The notes below the pieces were generated by a model that did no database searches, was not told the DNA's origin, and worked only from the letters and a program-made list of their open reading frames with translations. Below are positions 43,482-53,101 of a DNA stretch of 64,000 bases, one piece after another (positions within the stretch are counted from its first letter, which is position 1; each line of letters begins with the position of its first letter). This DNA is from Streptomyces luomodiensis. Its GTDB lineage: Bacteria > Actinomycetota > Actinomycetes > Streptomycetales > Streptomycetaceae. The DNA is taken from the NCBI RefSeq assembly GCF_031679605.1, contig NZ_CP117522.1, positions 744,001-808,000 on the forward strand. Direction: 5' to 3'. The translations under genes and the position numbers were made by a program.

Positions 43482-44711
43482 ATGCCCTTACGGGGACGCC
43501 ACCGCCGTTACAAGGCCAACCGCATCTCCCGCGCCTCGCTGAGCGTGACCGCGGGCGGCGCCGGAATCGCCCTTCCGCTCATCGGCGCCGCGGGCGCCTC
43601 GGCGGCCTCGGGCGAGACCTGGAACAAGGTCGCCCAGTGCGAGTCCACCAACCATTGGGACATCAACACCGGGAACGGCTTCTACGGCGGACTACAGTTC
43701 ACGCAGAGCACCTGGGCGGCTTACGGCGGCACGGCCTACGCGGCACGCGCCGATCTGGCCACCAAGGACCAGCAGATCGCGGTCGCGGAGAAGGTGCTCG
43801 ACGCCCAGGGGCCGGGTGCCTGGCCGGTGTGTTCGGGGAAGGCCGGTCTGACGCGGACCGACGCGGCGCCGCAGAGCGCGCCGAAGGTCCTCAAGGCGTC
43901 CGCCGCACCGGCGAAGGAGGCACAGCGGCCCCAGAAGGCCCAGCGGACGGCGGCGAGCAAGCCCACGCCCACCAGCCTCCCGGGCGCGTCCGCCAAGTCC
44001 GGCCGCTACGTCGTCGTCAGCGGCGACTCGCTGTCCGGTATCGCCGACTCCCATGACGTCAGCGGCGGCTGGAAGACGCTGTACGAGACCAACCGCGGGA
44101 CGGTCGGCGACGATCCGGATCTGATCTACCCCGGTCAGAAGCTCTCGCTCACGGGCGGCAAGACCACCGCCAAGCCCAAGGCGAAGACCGAGACGCCCGG
44201 CAAGGCCGAGGCCAAAGCCAAGGCCAAGGCGAAGCCCGCACCGCGCCAGAAGGCCGCCAAGCCCCAGCCCAGCCGGGAGCGGGCGGCCAAGCCCGCCGCC
44301 TCCTCGGGCTTCATCGCCCCCGTCAGCGGCGTCAGCCCGAGCACCGCCTACCGGGCGGCCGGTTCCAGCTGGTCGAGCGGCTATCACACGGGCGTGGACT
44401 TCCCGGTATCCATCGGCACCTCGGTGAAGGCCGTCTCCACCGGCCAGGTGGTCTCGGCGGGCTGGGCCGACGCATACGGCTATCAGGTGATCATCCGGCA
44501 TCCGGACGGCAAGTACAGCCAGTACGCCCATCTCTCGCAGTTGTCGGTGCGGACCGGGCAGAGCGTCAACGTCGGCCAGCAGGTGGGCCGTTCGGGCGCC
44601 ACGGGAAACGTCACCGGACCGCATCTCCACTTCGAGATCCGCACCGGTCCCGGCTACGGCTCGGACATCAACCCGCTCACCTATCTGCGGTCACACGGCG
44701 TCAGTCTCTGA
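43482..44711 (+). CDS. Resuscitation-promoting factor-like cell-wall hydrolase (Rpf-LysM-M23)
   Basis: A 409-residue secreted muralytic protein with three parts. A signal peptide (to about residue 42, ASAASG) is followed by an Rpf transglycosylase domain (about 43-120) with the catalytic Glu in VAQCESTNHWDINTGNGFYG. A LysM peptidoglycan-binding domain (about 168-218, YVVVSGDSLSGIAD) is next, then an Ala/Lys-rich linker, then an M23 metallopeptidase domain (about 280-409) with zinc ligands in YHTGVDF and HLHFE. It can thus cut both glycan and peptide bonds, suited to germination or cell separation. AGGAGGAGG supports the ATG. A Crp-like palindrome lies upstream. Confidence 0.95.
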   Translation: MPLRGRHRRYKANRISRASLSVTAGGAGIALPLIGAAGASAASGETWNKVAQCESTNHWDINTGNGFYGGLQFTQSTWAAYGGTAYAARADLATKDQQIAVAEKVLDAQGPGAWPVCSGKAGLTRTDAAPQSAPKVLKASAAPAKEAQRPQKAQRTAASKPTPTSLPGASAKSGRYVVVSGDSLSGIADSHDVSGGWKTLYETNRGTVGDDPDLIYPGQKLSLTGGKTTAKPKAKTETPGKAEAKAKAKAKPAPRQKAAKPQPSRERAAKPAASSGFIAPVSGVSPSTAYRAAGSSWSSGYHTGVDFPVSIGTSVKAVSTGQVVSAGWADAYGYQVIIRHPDGKYSQYAHLSQLSVRTGQSVNVGQQVGRSGATGNVTGPHLHFEIRTGPGYGSDINPLTYLRSHGVSL

Positions 44712-44764
44712 CGGGGCCCGGGGGCCGGCCCCGGACCGCCGGGCGGTGTCGGAGGGGCGTGCCA

Positions 44765-44776
44765 GACTCGCGCTCA
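44765..44776 (+). promoter_or_regulatory. -10-like hexamer close to SGNH hydrolase start
   Basis: CAGACT at 44765-44770 lies 5 nt before the ATG at 44776, consistent with a leaderless or near-leaderless mRNA; there is no Shine-Dalgarno sequence at this ATG. Confidence 0.4.
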
Positions 44777-45846
44777 TGCACACCCGGACCGTTCTCACCC
44801 CGCTCGGCATCCGCCACGACGACCCGCGGCTGCGCTACCGGGGCGCGGTGTCCCTGCGGCGCGGCCCCGGGTGGACCGCGCCCTGGCGGCTGCCGCACGA
44901 GGACGCGGCGCTGTACCTCCCTGAGGGCGGGCTGGGCCGGGCCGCGATGCCGTCCGGGGTGCGCGTCACACTGCGCACCGACAGCGCCTCGCTGGTCTGC
45001 CGCTACCAGGCCGACCCCGCGCCCAGGCTGAACGGGCCCGAGGAGCGCGCCCGGCTCGATGTGCTGTGCGACGGGCGGCGGGCGGCCACCGTGGAGCTGG
45101 AAACCCATGGTGGGGACGCGGAGTTCCGGTGCGACGGTCTGCCGGGGCGGATGGCGACGGTCGAGCTGTGGCTGCCCTTCTACCACCAGTTCCGGCTGTG
45201 CGGGGTGTCCGTGGACGCGGGCGCGACCCTGGAGCGCGAGGCCCCCGGGCGGCAACCGCGCTGGGTCCACTGCGGCAGCTCCATCTCGCAGGGGCGTGGC
45301 GCGGCCTCCCCCAGCCGGACCTGGACCGCCCTGGTCGCCCGGCGCGCCGGCTGGGACCTCACCTCCCTCGCCCTGGGCGCGGCCTGCTGTCTCCAGCCCA
45401 TGACGGCGCGGCTGATGCGGGATCTGCCGGCCGATCTCCTCACCCTGTGTGTCGGGGTCAACGTCCAGGCGCTCGGCAGCCACAACCGCGACGCGCTCGT
45501 CTCGGCGCTCGTCGGTTTCGTCCGCACCGTGCGCGAGGGCCACCCCACGACGCCGTTCGCCGTGATGTCCACGATCACCGCACCCGAGCGGGAGAGGGTT
45601 CCAGGGCCTTCGGGGATGACCATGCGCGAGTGCCGGGCGCACATCCGCCGGGCCGTGGCCCTGCTGCGCGACCACGGGGACACACGGCTGCACTACCTCC
45701 ACGGTCCCGAGGTGTTCGGGCCGGCCTGTACGCGGCTGATGCTGGAGCCGGAGGGCTCGGACCGGCTGCATCCCGCGGCGGCCGGCCACCCCGTTCTGGC
45801 CTCGCGCTTCGTCACGGCCCTGCGCCGGGCCCGCTGCGTGCCGTAG
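44776..45846 (+). CDS. SGNH/GDSL-type hydrolase family protein
   Basis: A 356-residue protein. The N-terminal half (to about 155) is a beta-rich accessory region. The C-terminal half is an SGNH esterase: block I nucleophile in HCGSSISQG (about residue 168), an Asn in LTLCVGVNVQALG (block III), and the Asp/His pair in SDRLHPAAAGH (block V, about 332-342). Block II Gly is ALGAACC-like. Bacterial relatives deacylate lipids or polysaccharides. ATG 44776 is preferred; the in-frame GTG at 44746 is possible. No signal peptide. Confidence 0.82.
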   Translation: MHTRTVLTPLGIRHDDPRLRYRGAVSLRRGPGWTAPWRLPHEDAALYLPEGGLGRAAMPSGVRVTLRTDSASLVCRYQADPAPRLNGPEERARLDVLCDGRRAATVELETHGGDAEFRCDGLPGRMATVELWLPFYHQFRLCGVSVDAGATLEREAPGRQPRWVHCGSSISQGRGAASPSRTWTALVARRAGWDLTSLALGAACCLQPMTARLMRDLPADLLTLCVGVNVQALGSHNRDALVSALVGFVRTVREGHPTTPFAVMSTITAPERERVPGPSGMTMRECRAHIRRAVALLRDHGDTRLHYLHGPEVFGPACTRLMLEPEGSDRLHPAAAGHPVLASRFVTALRRARCVP

Positions 45847-45883
45847 GCGCTTCCCGGGGGCGACCCGGACCGTGCACGCAGTT

Positions 45884-45930
45884 CTGCACGCTTGCGGCTA
45901 TTGACTGCACGAAAGCGTGCGGATGAGACT
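45884..45930 (+). promoter_or_regulatory. Promoter/operator block A of the DeoR sugar regulon
   Basis: A 38-bp block (45884-45921) matches block B (48581-48618) at 32 of 38 positions. It contains CTGCACGCTT, the -35 TTGACT (45901-45906) and GCACG-aaag-CGTGC inside the -35/-10 spacer. A further GTGCACGCAG lies just upstream (45872-45881). It drives the sugar transporter at 46100, leaving a leader of about 160 nt. Confidence 0.65.
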
Positions 45931-46099
45931 CTCTCCATTACGGAGCCCCCGACCGGGCCATCGGCCGGCGCCGCCCGACCGGTGCCCTGGCGGACCGGAC
46001 CGGCGGACGAGGGCTTTCGCGCATTCGCGGACCGCCCGTGCCCTGGCACATCGATGTGCCCGGACGTGGCAGCTCCGCACCGGCACACGAGGACGTCAC

Positions 46100-47593
46100 A
46101 TGCACCCCCAGCCCGAAAGCGGAACCGGCACGACTGCCGGTCTCCCGGCCACGGCCGACGGCCGCACCTCCAGCGCTCCCCCGTCCGGCCCCGCCCCGGC
46201 CGGCGCCCCCGACGACGGACGCATGACGTGGTACGTCTACCTCGCAATCGTGATCAGTACGTTCGGCGGGCTCATCTTCGGCTACGACACCGGAGTGGCC
46301 GGTGGCGCGGCGGGCTTCGTCGCCGACGACTACGGCCTGTCCAGCTTCATGGAAGGCGTGGTGGTCAGCACCTCCCTCTTCGGCGGGATGGTGGGGGCCA
46401 TGGCCGGGGGCCCGCTCGGCGACCGTTACGGGCGGCGGCCGGTTCTGCTGCTGTCCGGACTGCTGTTCACCGCCGGGGCCCTGATCTCGGCGTTCGCCCC
46501 CGGGCTCGCCGTGCTGCTCGCTGCCCGTGTGGTACTGGGGGCCGGCGTGGGCGCCGCCTCCGTACTGGTGCCCGTGTACATCGCCGAACTGGCCCCCGCC
46601 CGCATCCGGGGCGCCCTGGTCTCCGGTTACCAGCTCCTCACCACCCTGGGCATCGTGCTCGCCTACGGCGTCAACGCCCTCTTCGGGGCGGGCCAGGCGT
46701 GGCGCTGGTCCCTGGGGCTGGCCGCGGTGCCGGGTCTGCTGCTCGCCGGGGGCGTGCTGCTCGTGCCCGAATCGCCCCGGTGGCTGGTCTCCCGGGGCCG
46801 GCTGGAGGCCGCCCGCGATCTGCTGCGCCGCGTACGCGGACGGCACGACGTGGAGGCCGAGCTCCATGAGATCAGGGCCGTGCACCGGCAGGAGGCGCGG
46901 GCCGGCTCCGGCGGCTGGCGGGAGCTGAACGCGTCCTGGGTGCGGCCGATGGTGCTGGTGGGCGTGCTGGTCGCGTTCTTCGCCAACGGCTGCGGCATCA
47001 ACCTGGTCATCTACTTCGCCCCGCAGATCCTCCAGTCCGCCGGGATGGGTTCCAGCTCGTCCCTGCTGGCGACGGTGGGGCTCGGCGCCGTCAATGTCGT
47101 CTTCACGGTGGTGGGCATGGCCCTGGTCGACCGGGTGGGCCGCAAACCGCTGCTGCTGGCCGGGGCCGTCGGTATGACGGTCACGCTGGGCGCGCTGGCC
47201 GTGGTGGTGTCGGTGCCCGGCCTGCCCGGCGCCAACTGGCTGTCCTTCGCCTGTCTGAGCCTGTACATCGTCATGTACGCCGTCAGTCCGGGCCTGGTCG
47301 CCTATGTGGTCATCTCGGAGATCTTCCCCCTGCACGTGCGGGCCAAGGCGACCGGTGTGGCCACCTTCGTCATCTTCGCGACCAACCTGGTGATCGGCCT
47401 GACCTCGCTGCCGATGCTCGACCGGCTCGGCACCGCCACCACCTTCTGCCTGTTCACCGCGGTGTGCGTGCTCTTCGTGCTCTTCTGTCTGCGGATGCCG
47501 GAGACCAAGGGCCGCACGCTGGAGGAGTTGGAGGCCCGGTTCCGTGCCGCGGCCGACAGCCGGGCCCACGCCCGGGTCTCCCGCGGCGTCTGA
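46100..47593 (+). CDS. MFS sugar porter family transporter
   Basis: A 497-residue sugar/H+ symporter with 12 predicted membrane helices. The sugar-porter signatures are seen: GDRYGRRPVLL after helix 2, PESPRWLVSRGR before the central loop, DRVGRKPLLL in the second half, and PETKGRTLEELE at the C-terminus. The first 40 residues are a Pro/Ala-rich cytoplasmic tail. ATG 46100 is used; the frame is open further upstream across the promoter block, which argues against earlier starts. Promoter block A links it to the DeoR regulator and to the SIS and kinase genes. Confidence 0.9.
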   Translation: MHPQPESGTGTTAGLPATADGRTSSAPPSGPAPAGAPDDGRMTWYVYLAIVISTFGGLIFGYDTGVAGGAAGFVADDYGLSSFMEGVVVSTSLFGGMVGAMAGGPLGDRYGRRPVLLLSGLLFTAGALISAFAPGLAVLLAARVVLGAGVGAASVLVPVYIAELAPARIRGALVSGYQLLTTLGIVLAYGVNALFGAGQAWRWSLGLAAVPGLLLAGGVLLVPESPRWLVSRGRLEAARDLLRRVRGRHDVEAELHEIRAVHRQEARAGSGGWRELNASWVRPMVLVGVLVAFFANGCGINLVIYFAPQILQSAGMGSSSSLLATVGLGAVNVVFTVVGMALVDRVGRKPLLLAGAVGMTVTLGALAVVVSVPGLPGANWLSFACLSLYIVMYAVSPGLVAYVVISEIFPLHVRAKATGVATFVIFATNLVIGLTSLPMLDRLGTATTFCLFTAVCVLFVLFCLRMPETKGRTLEELEARFRAAADSRAHARVSRGV

Positions 47594-47621
47594 GGCCCGG
47601 CGGCCGCTGTCGACGGCGGAC

Positions 47622-47663
47622 ACCGTGCACGCGTCGCACGCCACCGCGCAACGCGTGCACGGT
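47622..47663. promoter_or_regulatory. 13-bp inverted-repeat operator before deoR-family gene
   Basis: ACCGTGCACGCGT (47622-47634) and its exact complement (47651-47663) flank 16 bp, itself containing CGCACG. The motif GTGCACG/CGTGCAC is shared with promoter blocks A and B. TAGTGT (47663-47668) is a -10 candidate abutting the right arm, so autoregulation is likely. Confidence 0.7.
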
Positions 47664-47705
47664 AGTGTTGTCCTGCCGAACGACGCCGCGCAGGAGGGGT
47701 GAGTC

Positions 47706-48491
47706 GTGTCCGAGTCCTCGGCCGATCGACGCCGGGCCATATTGGAGAACGTGCGTGCCCTGGGGTACGCCGGGGCGGGCGAGCTGGCCCGCACCTTCTG
47801 CGTGGACGGCTCGACCATCCGCCGCGACCTGGCCCAGCTCGAACGGGCCGGACTGGTGCGGCGCACCCGCGGCGGCGTGCTGCCGGCCGACCCGGCCGAG
47901 GCCGTCGACACCCCCTACGACGTGCGCCGCGTCCAGCACGCGGAGGCCAAACACGTGCTGGGCCAGGCGGCCGCCGAACTCGTCGAGGACGGCCAGTCGG
48001 TCATCATCGACAACGGTTCGACGATGTACCAGGTGGCCCAGGCGCTGCGGCGGCGGCACCGCCTCACCGTCATCACCAACGACCTGATGGTCGCGCTGTG
48101 CATGTCCGAGCACGCCACCCACCAACTCCACATGACCGGCGGCGTGCTGCTGGACACGGTCTACACGCTGGTGGGTCCGGGCGCCGTGGCCTCGCTGCGC
48201 GGACTGCACGCCGACTGGGCCTTCCTGGGCGCGGAGGCGGTGCATCCGCAAGCCGGTGTCACCAACGTCAACGTCGTCGAGATCGCCGTCAAACAGGCGA
48301 TGATCGAGGCGGCGGAGCGGGTGGTGGTCGTAGCGGACAGCTCCAAGCTCGGCCGCCGGTCACTCGCGCCGGTGTGCGGCCTGGAGAGCGTCCACGCACT
48401 CATCACCGACGACCGGCTGCCACCGTCCGAGCGGACCGCGTACGGTCCCGCGCTGCGGTGCGTACCCGCGCCCGCGGACACACACCGGTAG
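47706..48491 (+). CDS. DeoR/GlpR-family transcriptional regulator
   Basis: A 261-residue DeoR-type repressor. The N-terminal helix-turn-helix is ELARTFCVDGSTIRRDLAQL (residues about 24-43), followed by the family segment RTRGGVL. The C-terminal domain is the phosphosugar-sensing fold (IIDNGSTMYQVAQAL, TVITNDLMVAL, VADSSKLGRRS). GTG 47706 is supported by AGGAGG 8 nt upstream. Repeated GTGCACG-type motifs before this gene, before the MFS gene and before the SIS gene indicate one local regulon induced by a sugar phosphate. Confidence 0.92.
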   Translation: MSESSADRRRAILENVRALGYAGAGELARTFCVDGSTIRRDLAQLERAGLVRRTRGGVLPADPAEAVDTPYDVRRVQHAEAKHVLGQAAAELVEDGQSVIIDNGSTMYQVAQALRRRHRLTVITNDLMVALCMSEHATHQLHMTGGVLLDTVYTLVGPGAVASLRGLHADWAFLGAEAVHPQAGVTNVNVVEIAVKQAMIEAAERVVVVADSSKLGRRSLAPVCGLESVHALITDDRLPPSERTAYGPALRCVPAPADTHR

Positions 48492-48580
48492 CTCCGCGGC
48501 CCCGTACCGCGCCGCTCCGGGCACGCCTGCCCATCGGTCCGGAGGCCGAGTGCCTCCGGACCTGTTGCGTGCGACAAAGC

Positions 48581-48627
48581 CTGCACGCTTTCGCGTATTG
48601 ACTGCACGGTTGCGTGCGTGATGGTCT
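48581..48627 (+). promoter_or_regulatory. Promoter/operator block B of the DeoR sugar regulon
   Basis: The 38-bp block at 48581-48618 is nearly the same as block A: CTGCACGCTT, TATTGACTGCACG and GCGTGCG are conserved in register. The -35 is TTGACT (48598-48603); TGGTCT (48622-48627) is a possible -10. GTTGCGTGCGAC lies just upstream. The leader to the SIS gene is about 140 nt. Confidence 0.65.
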
Positions 48628-48772
48628 GGTGCAGTCCGGATGGCCACGTATGCGCCGCAGACCCGGACCCGCGTCGGCCGGGACGTACGCTCCCTGGGCC
48701 GTCCGCTGTCGAAGCGCCCCACTCCGCCCGCCGCACGGCGGCCCTCACACCCGTTCCCGGAAGGATTCCCCG

Positions 48773-49822
48773 ATGACCGACCCGGCCCGCTCGTCCGACG
48801 GCTATCTCGCGGACATCGCCGCGCAGCCCGATGCCCTGCTCAGACACGCGGATTCCGAGCTGCCCGCCACCCTGGCCGGGCTGGACCTCGGACAGTACGA
48901 CCGCATCGTGCTGACCGGCATGGGCTCGTCGCTCCACTCCTTCGTACCGGTCGAGCGCGCCCTGGCCGCCGCCGGTCTGCCGGTGTGGCGGATCGACTCC
49001 GGACAGCTGCTCGACACTCCGCAGCGCATCACGCCCGGCACGCTGCTGTGGGCCACCTCGCAGTCCGGACGCAGCGGCGAAATCGTCGCCCTGCTGGAGG
49101 CCCTCACCCCCGCCACCCGGCCCCGCACCCTGGTGGCCACCACGGACGACCCCACCAGCCCACTGGCGGCAGCGGCGGACATCCTGGTACTGCTGCACAG
49201 CGGCCCGGAGGCCACCGTCAGCACCAAGAGCTACCTCAACACCCTGGCCGCCCATCGCAGGGTCCTGGCCGCGCTGCGCGGTGCGGACGACCTGGCCGTC
49301 ACGGAGGACCTGCGCCAGTGCGCGGGGGCGCTGCGCCGCCTGCTCGCCGACCCGCCCGCGATCGCCGACGTCGCCAAGCGGGCACTGTCCGCCACCCACC
49401 CCAGGTTCGCCCTGGTCGGAACCGGTGACGACGCGGCCACCGCGCTCACCGGCGCCCTCATCACCAAGGAGGCGAGCCGGGTGGCCGCGGAGGGATACGT
49501 CGGCGGCGCCTTCCGGCACGGTCCGCTGGAACTGGCCGGCCCCGGACTGACCGCCGTGCTGTTCGGCCCCGGCGACGCACAGGACCCCGTGCTGCCCGCG
49601 CTCGCCCATGACCTCTCCGGGACCGGCTCCACCGTGATCACTGTCGGACCGCGCGCCTACCCGGGCAGCGAGCTTCTGGCCACCCCCGCCGACCGCGGCA
49701 CGTTCGGCCGGCTGGCGATCGGTATCGCGCAGGTCCAGCTCCTCACGGTGGCGCTCGCGCAGACTGCCGGGAACGTACCGGGGGAGTTCCGGTTCGGTCG
49801 CAAGATCACGGACACGCTGTGA
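48773..49822 (+). CDS. SIS-domain sugar isomerase/deaminase-like protein
   Basis: A 349-residue double-SIS protein resembling the isomerase half of GlmS. SIS-1 has VLTGMGSSLHSF and WATSQSGRSGEIVALLEAL, with the phosphosugar-binding Ser/Gly. SIS-2 has FALVGTGDDAATA, the KEASRVAAEGY segment and FRHGPLELAGPG, matching the KE...E...HGP pattern of GlmS-like isomerases. The start is ATG 48773 with GGAAGGA 7-8 nt upstream. It probably converts a phosphorylated amino- or ketosugar. The stop overlaps the start of the kinase gene (GTGA). Confidence 0.88.
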   Translation: MTDPARSSDGYLADIAAQPDALLRHADSELPATLAGLDLGQYDRIVLTGMGSSLHSFVPVERALAAAGLPVWRIDSGQLLDTPQRITPGTLLWATSQSGRSGEIVALLEALTPATRPRTLVATTDDPTSPLAAAADILVLLHSGPEATVSTKSYLNTLAAHRRVLAALRGADDLAVTEDLRQCAGALRRLLADPPAIADVAKRALSATHPRFALVGTGDDAATALTGALITKEASRVAAEGYVGGAFRHGPLELAGPGLTAVLFGPGDAQDPVLPALAHDLSGTGSTVITVGPRAYPGSELLATPADRGTFGRLAIGIAQVQLLTVALAQTAGNVPGEFRFGRKITDTL

Positions 49823-50844
49823 CCGGGCGAGCGGCGGGAGACGCCGCGGACCGCGCGCGCACCGGCGCGGACCGGCCAGGGCCGCGGACCACACCGGCAC
49901 ACCATCCATCGGCCACCGCATCGGCCGCCCCCGCCGTCGGCGTGGACCTCGGCGGCACCGGGGCCCGGCTCGTGGCCTGGCAGGACGGCACGGTGCTGGC
50001 GGCGGCCGACGCCCTCTCCGCCGACCTCGGTACCGGAGAGGTGCCCGAGCGCGTCGACCGGCTGGCCCGCGTCATCTCGGGGCTGCTGCCGACCGGCGTC
50101 CGCCCGGCCGCCGTGGGCATCGGGGCGAGCGGTCCCGTGGACGTGACCGCGGGTGTCGTGCACAACCACGACACCCTGCCGTGGTTCTCCGGGTTCCCCC
50201 TCACCGAAGCCCTCGGCGAGCGTCTGTCGGTCCCCGTCGTCATCGACAACGACGCCGTCACCGCGGCCCTGGGCGAGCACGCCGCCGGTGCGGGCCAGGG
50301 CTGCGACCGGATGCTCATGGTCACCCTCGGCACCGGCATCGGCACGGCCATGCTCGTGGACGGACATCCGGTGCGCGGGCTGGACGGCAGCCACCCCGAG
50401 GGCGGCCACCTGCCGGTCACCGACGACCCGGCCCGCTGCTACTGCGGCCTGACCGGCTGCTGGGAGCAGGCCGCCTCGCGCAGCGCCCTCCAGCGCATGC
50501 TGGCCACCCGGCTCGGCGACGACCCCCCGGGCCGCCGGACCCTGGAGCAGGGCGTGCGGGCAGCCCGCACCGATCCCGCGATACGCGAGGTGTTCACCGC
50601 GTACGGCACGCTCCTCGGACGCGGCCTGGCGGCTCTGCACGCCCTGTACCAGCCCCGGGTGACGGTTCTGGGCGGCAGCGCGGCCACCTGCCTGCCGCTG
50701 TTCGCAGAAGGCATGCGCCGGGCGCTGCGCCGCTCCCCCGAATACGACGTGCCCACCGACATCCGCCCCGCCCGGCTCGGTGACAACGCCGGCGCGGTCG
50801 GCGCGGCCATCCTCACCCACCGCGTCCCGCCCGCGGGCGGGTGA
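49819..50844 (+). CDS. ROK-family sugar kinase
   Basis: A 341-residue ROK kinase. After about 38 disordered residues, the ATP phosphate motif is VGVDLGGTGARLVAW, the substrate/catalytic region is VVIDNDAVTAALGEHAAGAG (catalytic Asp in DND), and the zinc-binding ROK motif is CYCGLTGCWEQ. It lacks a DNA-binding helix-turn-helix, so it is an enzyme rather than a regulator. GTG 49819 overlaps the SIS stop by 4 nt. Together with SIS, MFS and DeoR it completes an uptake-phosphorylation-isomerisation route for an unidentified sugar. Confidence 0.9.
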   Translation: MTGRAAGDAADRARTGADRPGPRTTPAHHPSATASAAPAVGVDLGGTGARLVAWQDGTVLAAADALSADLGTGEVPERVDRLARVISGLLPTGVRPAAVGIGASGPVDVTAGVVHNHDTLPWFSGFPLTEALGERLSVPVVIDNDAVTAALGEHAAGAGQGCDRMLMVTLGTGIGTAMLVDGHPVRGLDGSHPEGGHLPVTDDPARCYCGLTGCWEQAASRSALQRMLATRLGDDPPGRRTLEQGVRAARTDPAIREVFTAYGTLLGRGLAALHALYQPRVTVLGGSAATCLPLFAEGMRRALRRSPEYDVPTDIRPARLGDNAGAVGAAILTHRVPPAGG

Positions 50845-50910
50845 CCCGCCCCCGACCGGGACCCGCGCCCGGAGGCGCACTTGATCCGGGAGCGCCTTTC
50901 GGGCGAGACT

Positions 50911-50926
50911 TCTACAGCCCTGTAGA
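50911..50926. promoter_or_regulatory. 16-bp palindrome at tatA promoter
   Basis: TCTACAGCCCTGTAGA is a perfect dyad (7-bp arms, CC centre). TAGATT (50923-50928) overlaps its right arm and could be the -10 for tatA. The TACAG/CTGTA form resembles BlaI/CopY-type sites but the spacing differs. Confidence 0.55.
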
Positions 50927-50985
50927 TTGCCGCCGGGTGGCCGGTACGCCGTATCGGCCCTCAGCGCCGGAAGAGAGCAGACCTG

Positions 50986-51207
50986 ATGTTCGGCTTGAGC
51001 GAACTCGCCGTGATCCTCATCGTCGTCGTCGTGGTCCTCGGCATCAAGAAACTGCCCGAGCTGGTGCGTTCCGCGGGCCAGGCGACCCGGATCTTCAAGA
51101 GCGAGACCAAGGCGCTCAAGGAGCAGGACGCCCCGTCCGCACCGGCCGGTCCGGGACAGGTCGTCTCCGGCACCGTGATCAACCGGGACGAGCCGCCCCG
51201 CTCCTGA
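50986..51207 (+). CDS. tatA: Twin-arginine translocase subunit TatA/TatE
   Basis: A 73-residue TatA-type pore subunit: MFGLSELAVILIVVVVVLG transmembrane helix, the KKLPELVRSAGQATRIFKSE amphipathic helix with the conserved FK-like motif, and a polar tail. No tatB or tatC is nearby, so it is a stand-alone homologue. GGAAGAGAG lies about 10 nt before the ATG. A perfect 16-bp palindrome upstream suggests dedicated regulation, unlike housekeeping tatA. Confidence 0.92.
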   Translation: MFGLSELAVILIVVVVVLGIKKLPELVRSAGQATRIFKSETKALKEQDAPSAPAGPGQVVSGTVINRDEPPRS

Positions 51208-51458
51208 ACGCGCGGCCCGGGTGCCGGGCTCCGTCGCGCAGGGCCACCGTCCGCGCCTTCAGCAGCCCCTCGCCGAGTGGTATGGGCGCCTCCCCCTCGA
51301 GTTCCGCAGGGGGTGAAGAACGAGACCTCGGTGGTGGGGTGGTGGACCCCCGAGGTGTGGTTGAGCAACTGGCGGATGGTGACGGCCCTACCGTCGTTGC
51401 CGTTCCCCCGGACCGGCGGCCCCGCGGTCGTACAGTGGGGTGAAAGCGGCCAGACCAT
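51208..51458 (-). pseudogene. Serine hydrolase (beta-lactamase family) remnant
   Basis: On the minus strand, 51383-51345 encodes VTIRQLLNHTSGV, the hallmark of class C beta-lactamase/D-Ala-D-Ala carboxypeptidase-type serine hydrolases, preceded by DGRA as in intact homologues. Downstream only scraps (FFTPCGTRGG) resemble the family C-terminus. The nucleophile region is missing, so this is a deleted remnant between tatA and gltD. Confidence 0.5.
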
Positions 51459-51481
51459 GACACGGGTAATGGGAGGTGGTC

Positions 51482-52984
<1,503 letters not shown>

Positions 52985-53088
52985 CGGTACGGCAGCATGC
53001 CGGTGTGACGGTGTGACGGCGCGACATCCGGGGGCCGGGACCGGTACCAGGACGGCAGGCCGCCTGCCGCGGGCGCGCCGCGCGGGAA

Positions 53089-53101
53089 TAGTGTGCGTCC
53101 A
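53089..53101 (+). promoter_or_regulatory. -10-like hexamer positioned for leaderless MBL mRNA
   Basis: TAGTGT at 53089-53094 is followed by six bases and then the ATG at 53101. No Shine-Dalgarno sequence is present. Confidence 0.5.

Noticed and set aside
45917..46099. Longer N-terminus of the MFS transporter
   Set aside because: It would begin inside promoter block A and adds a low-complexity Arg/Pro stretch.
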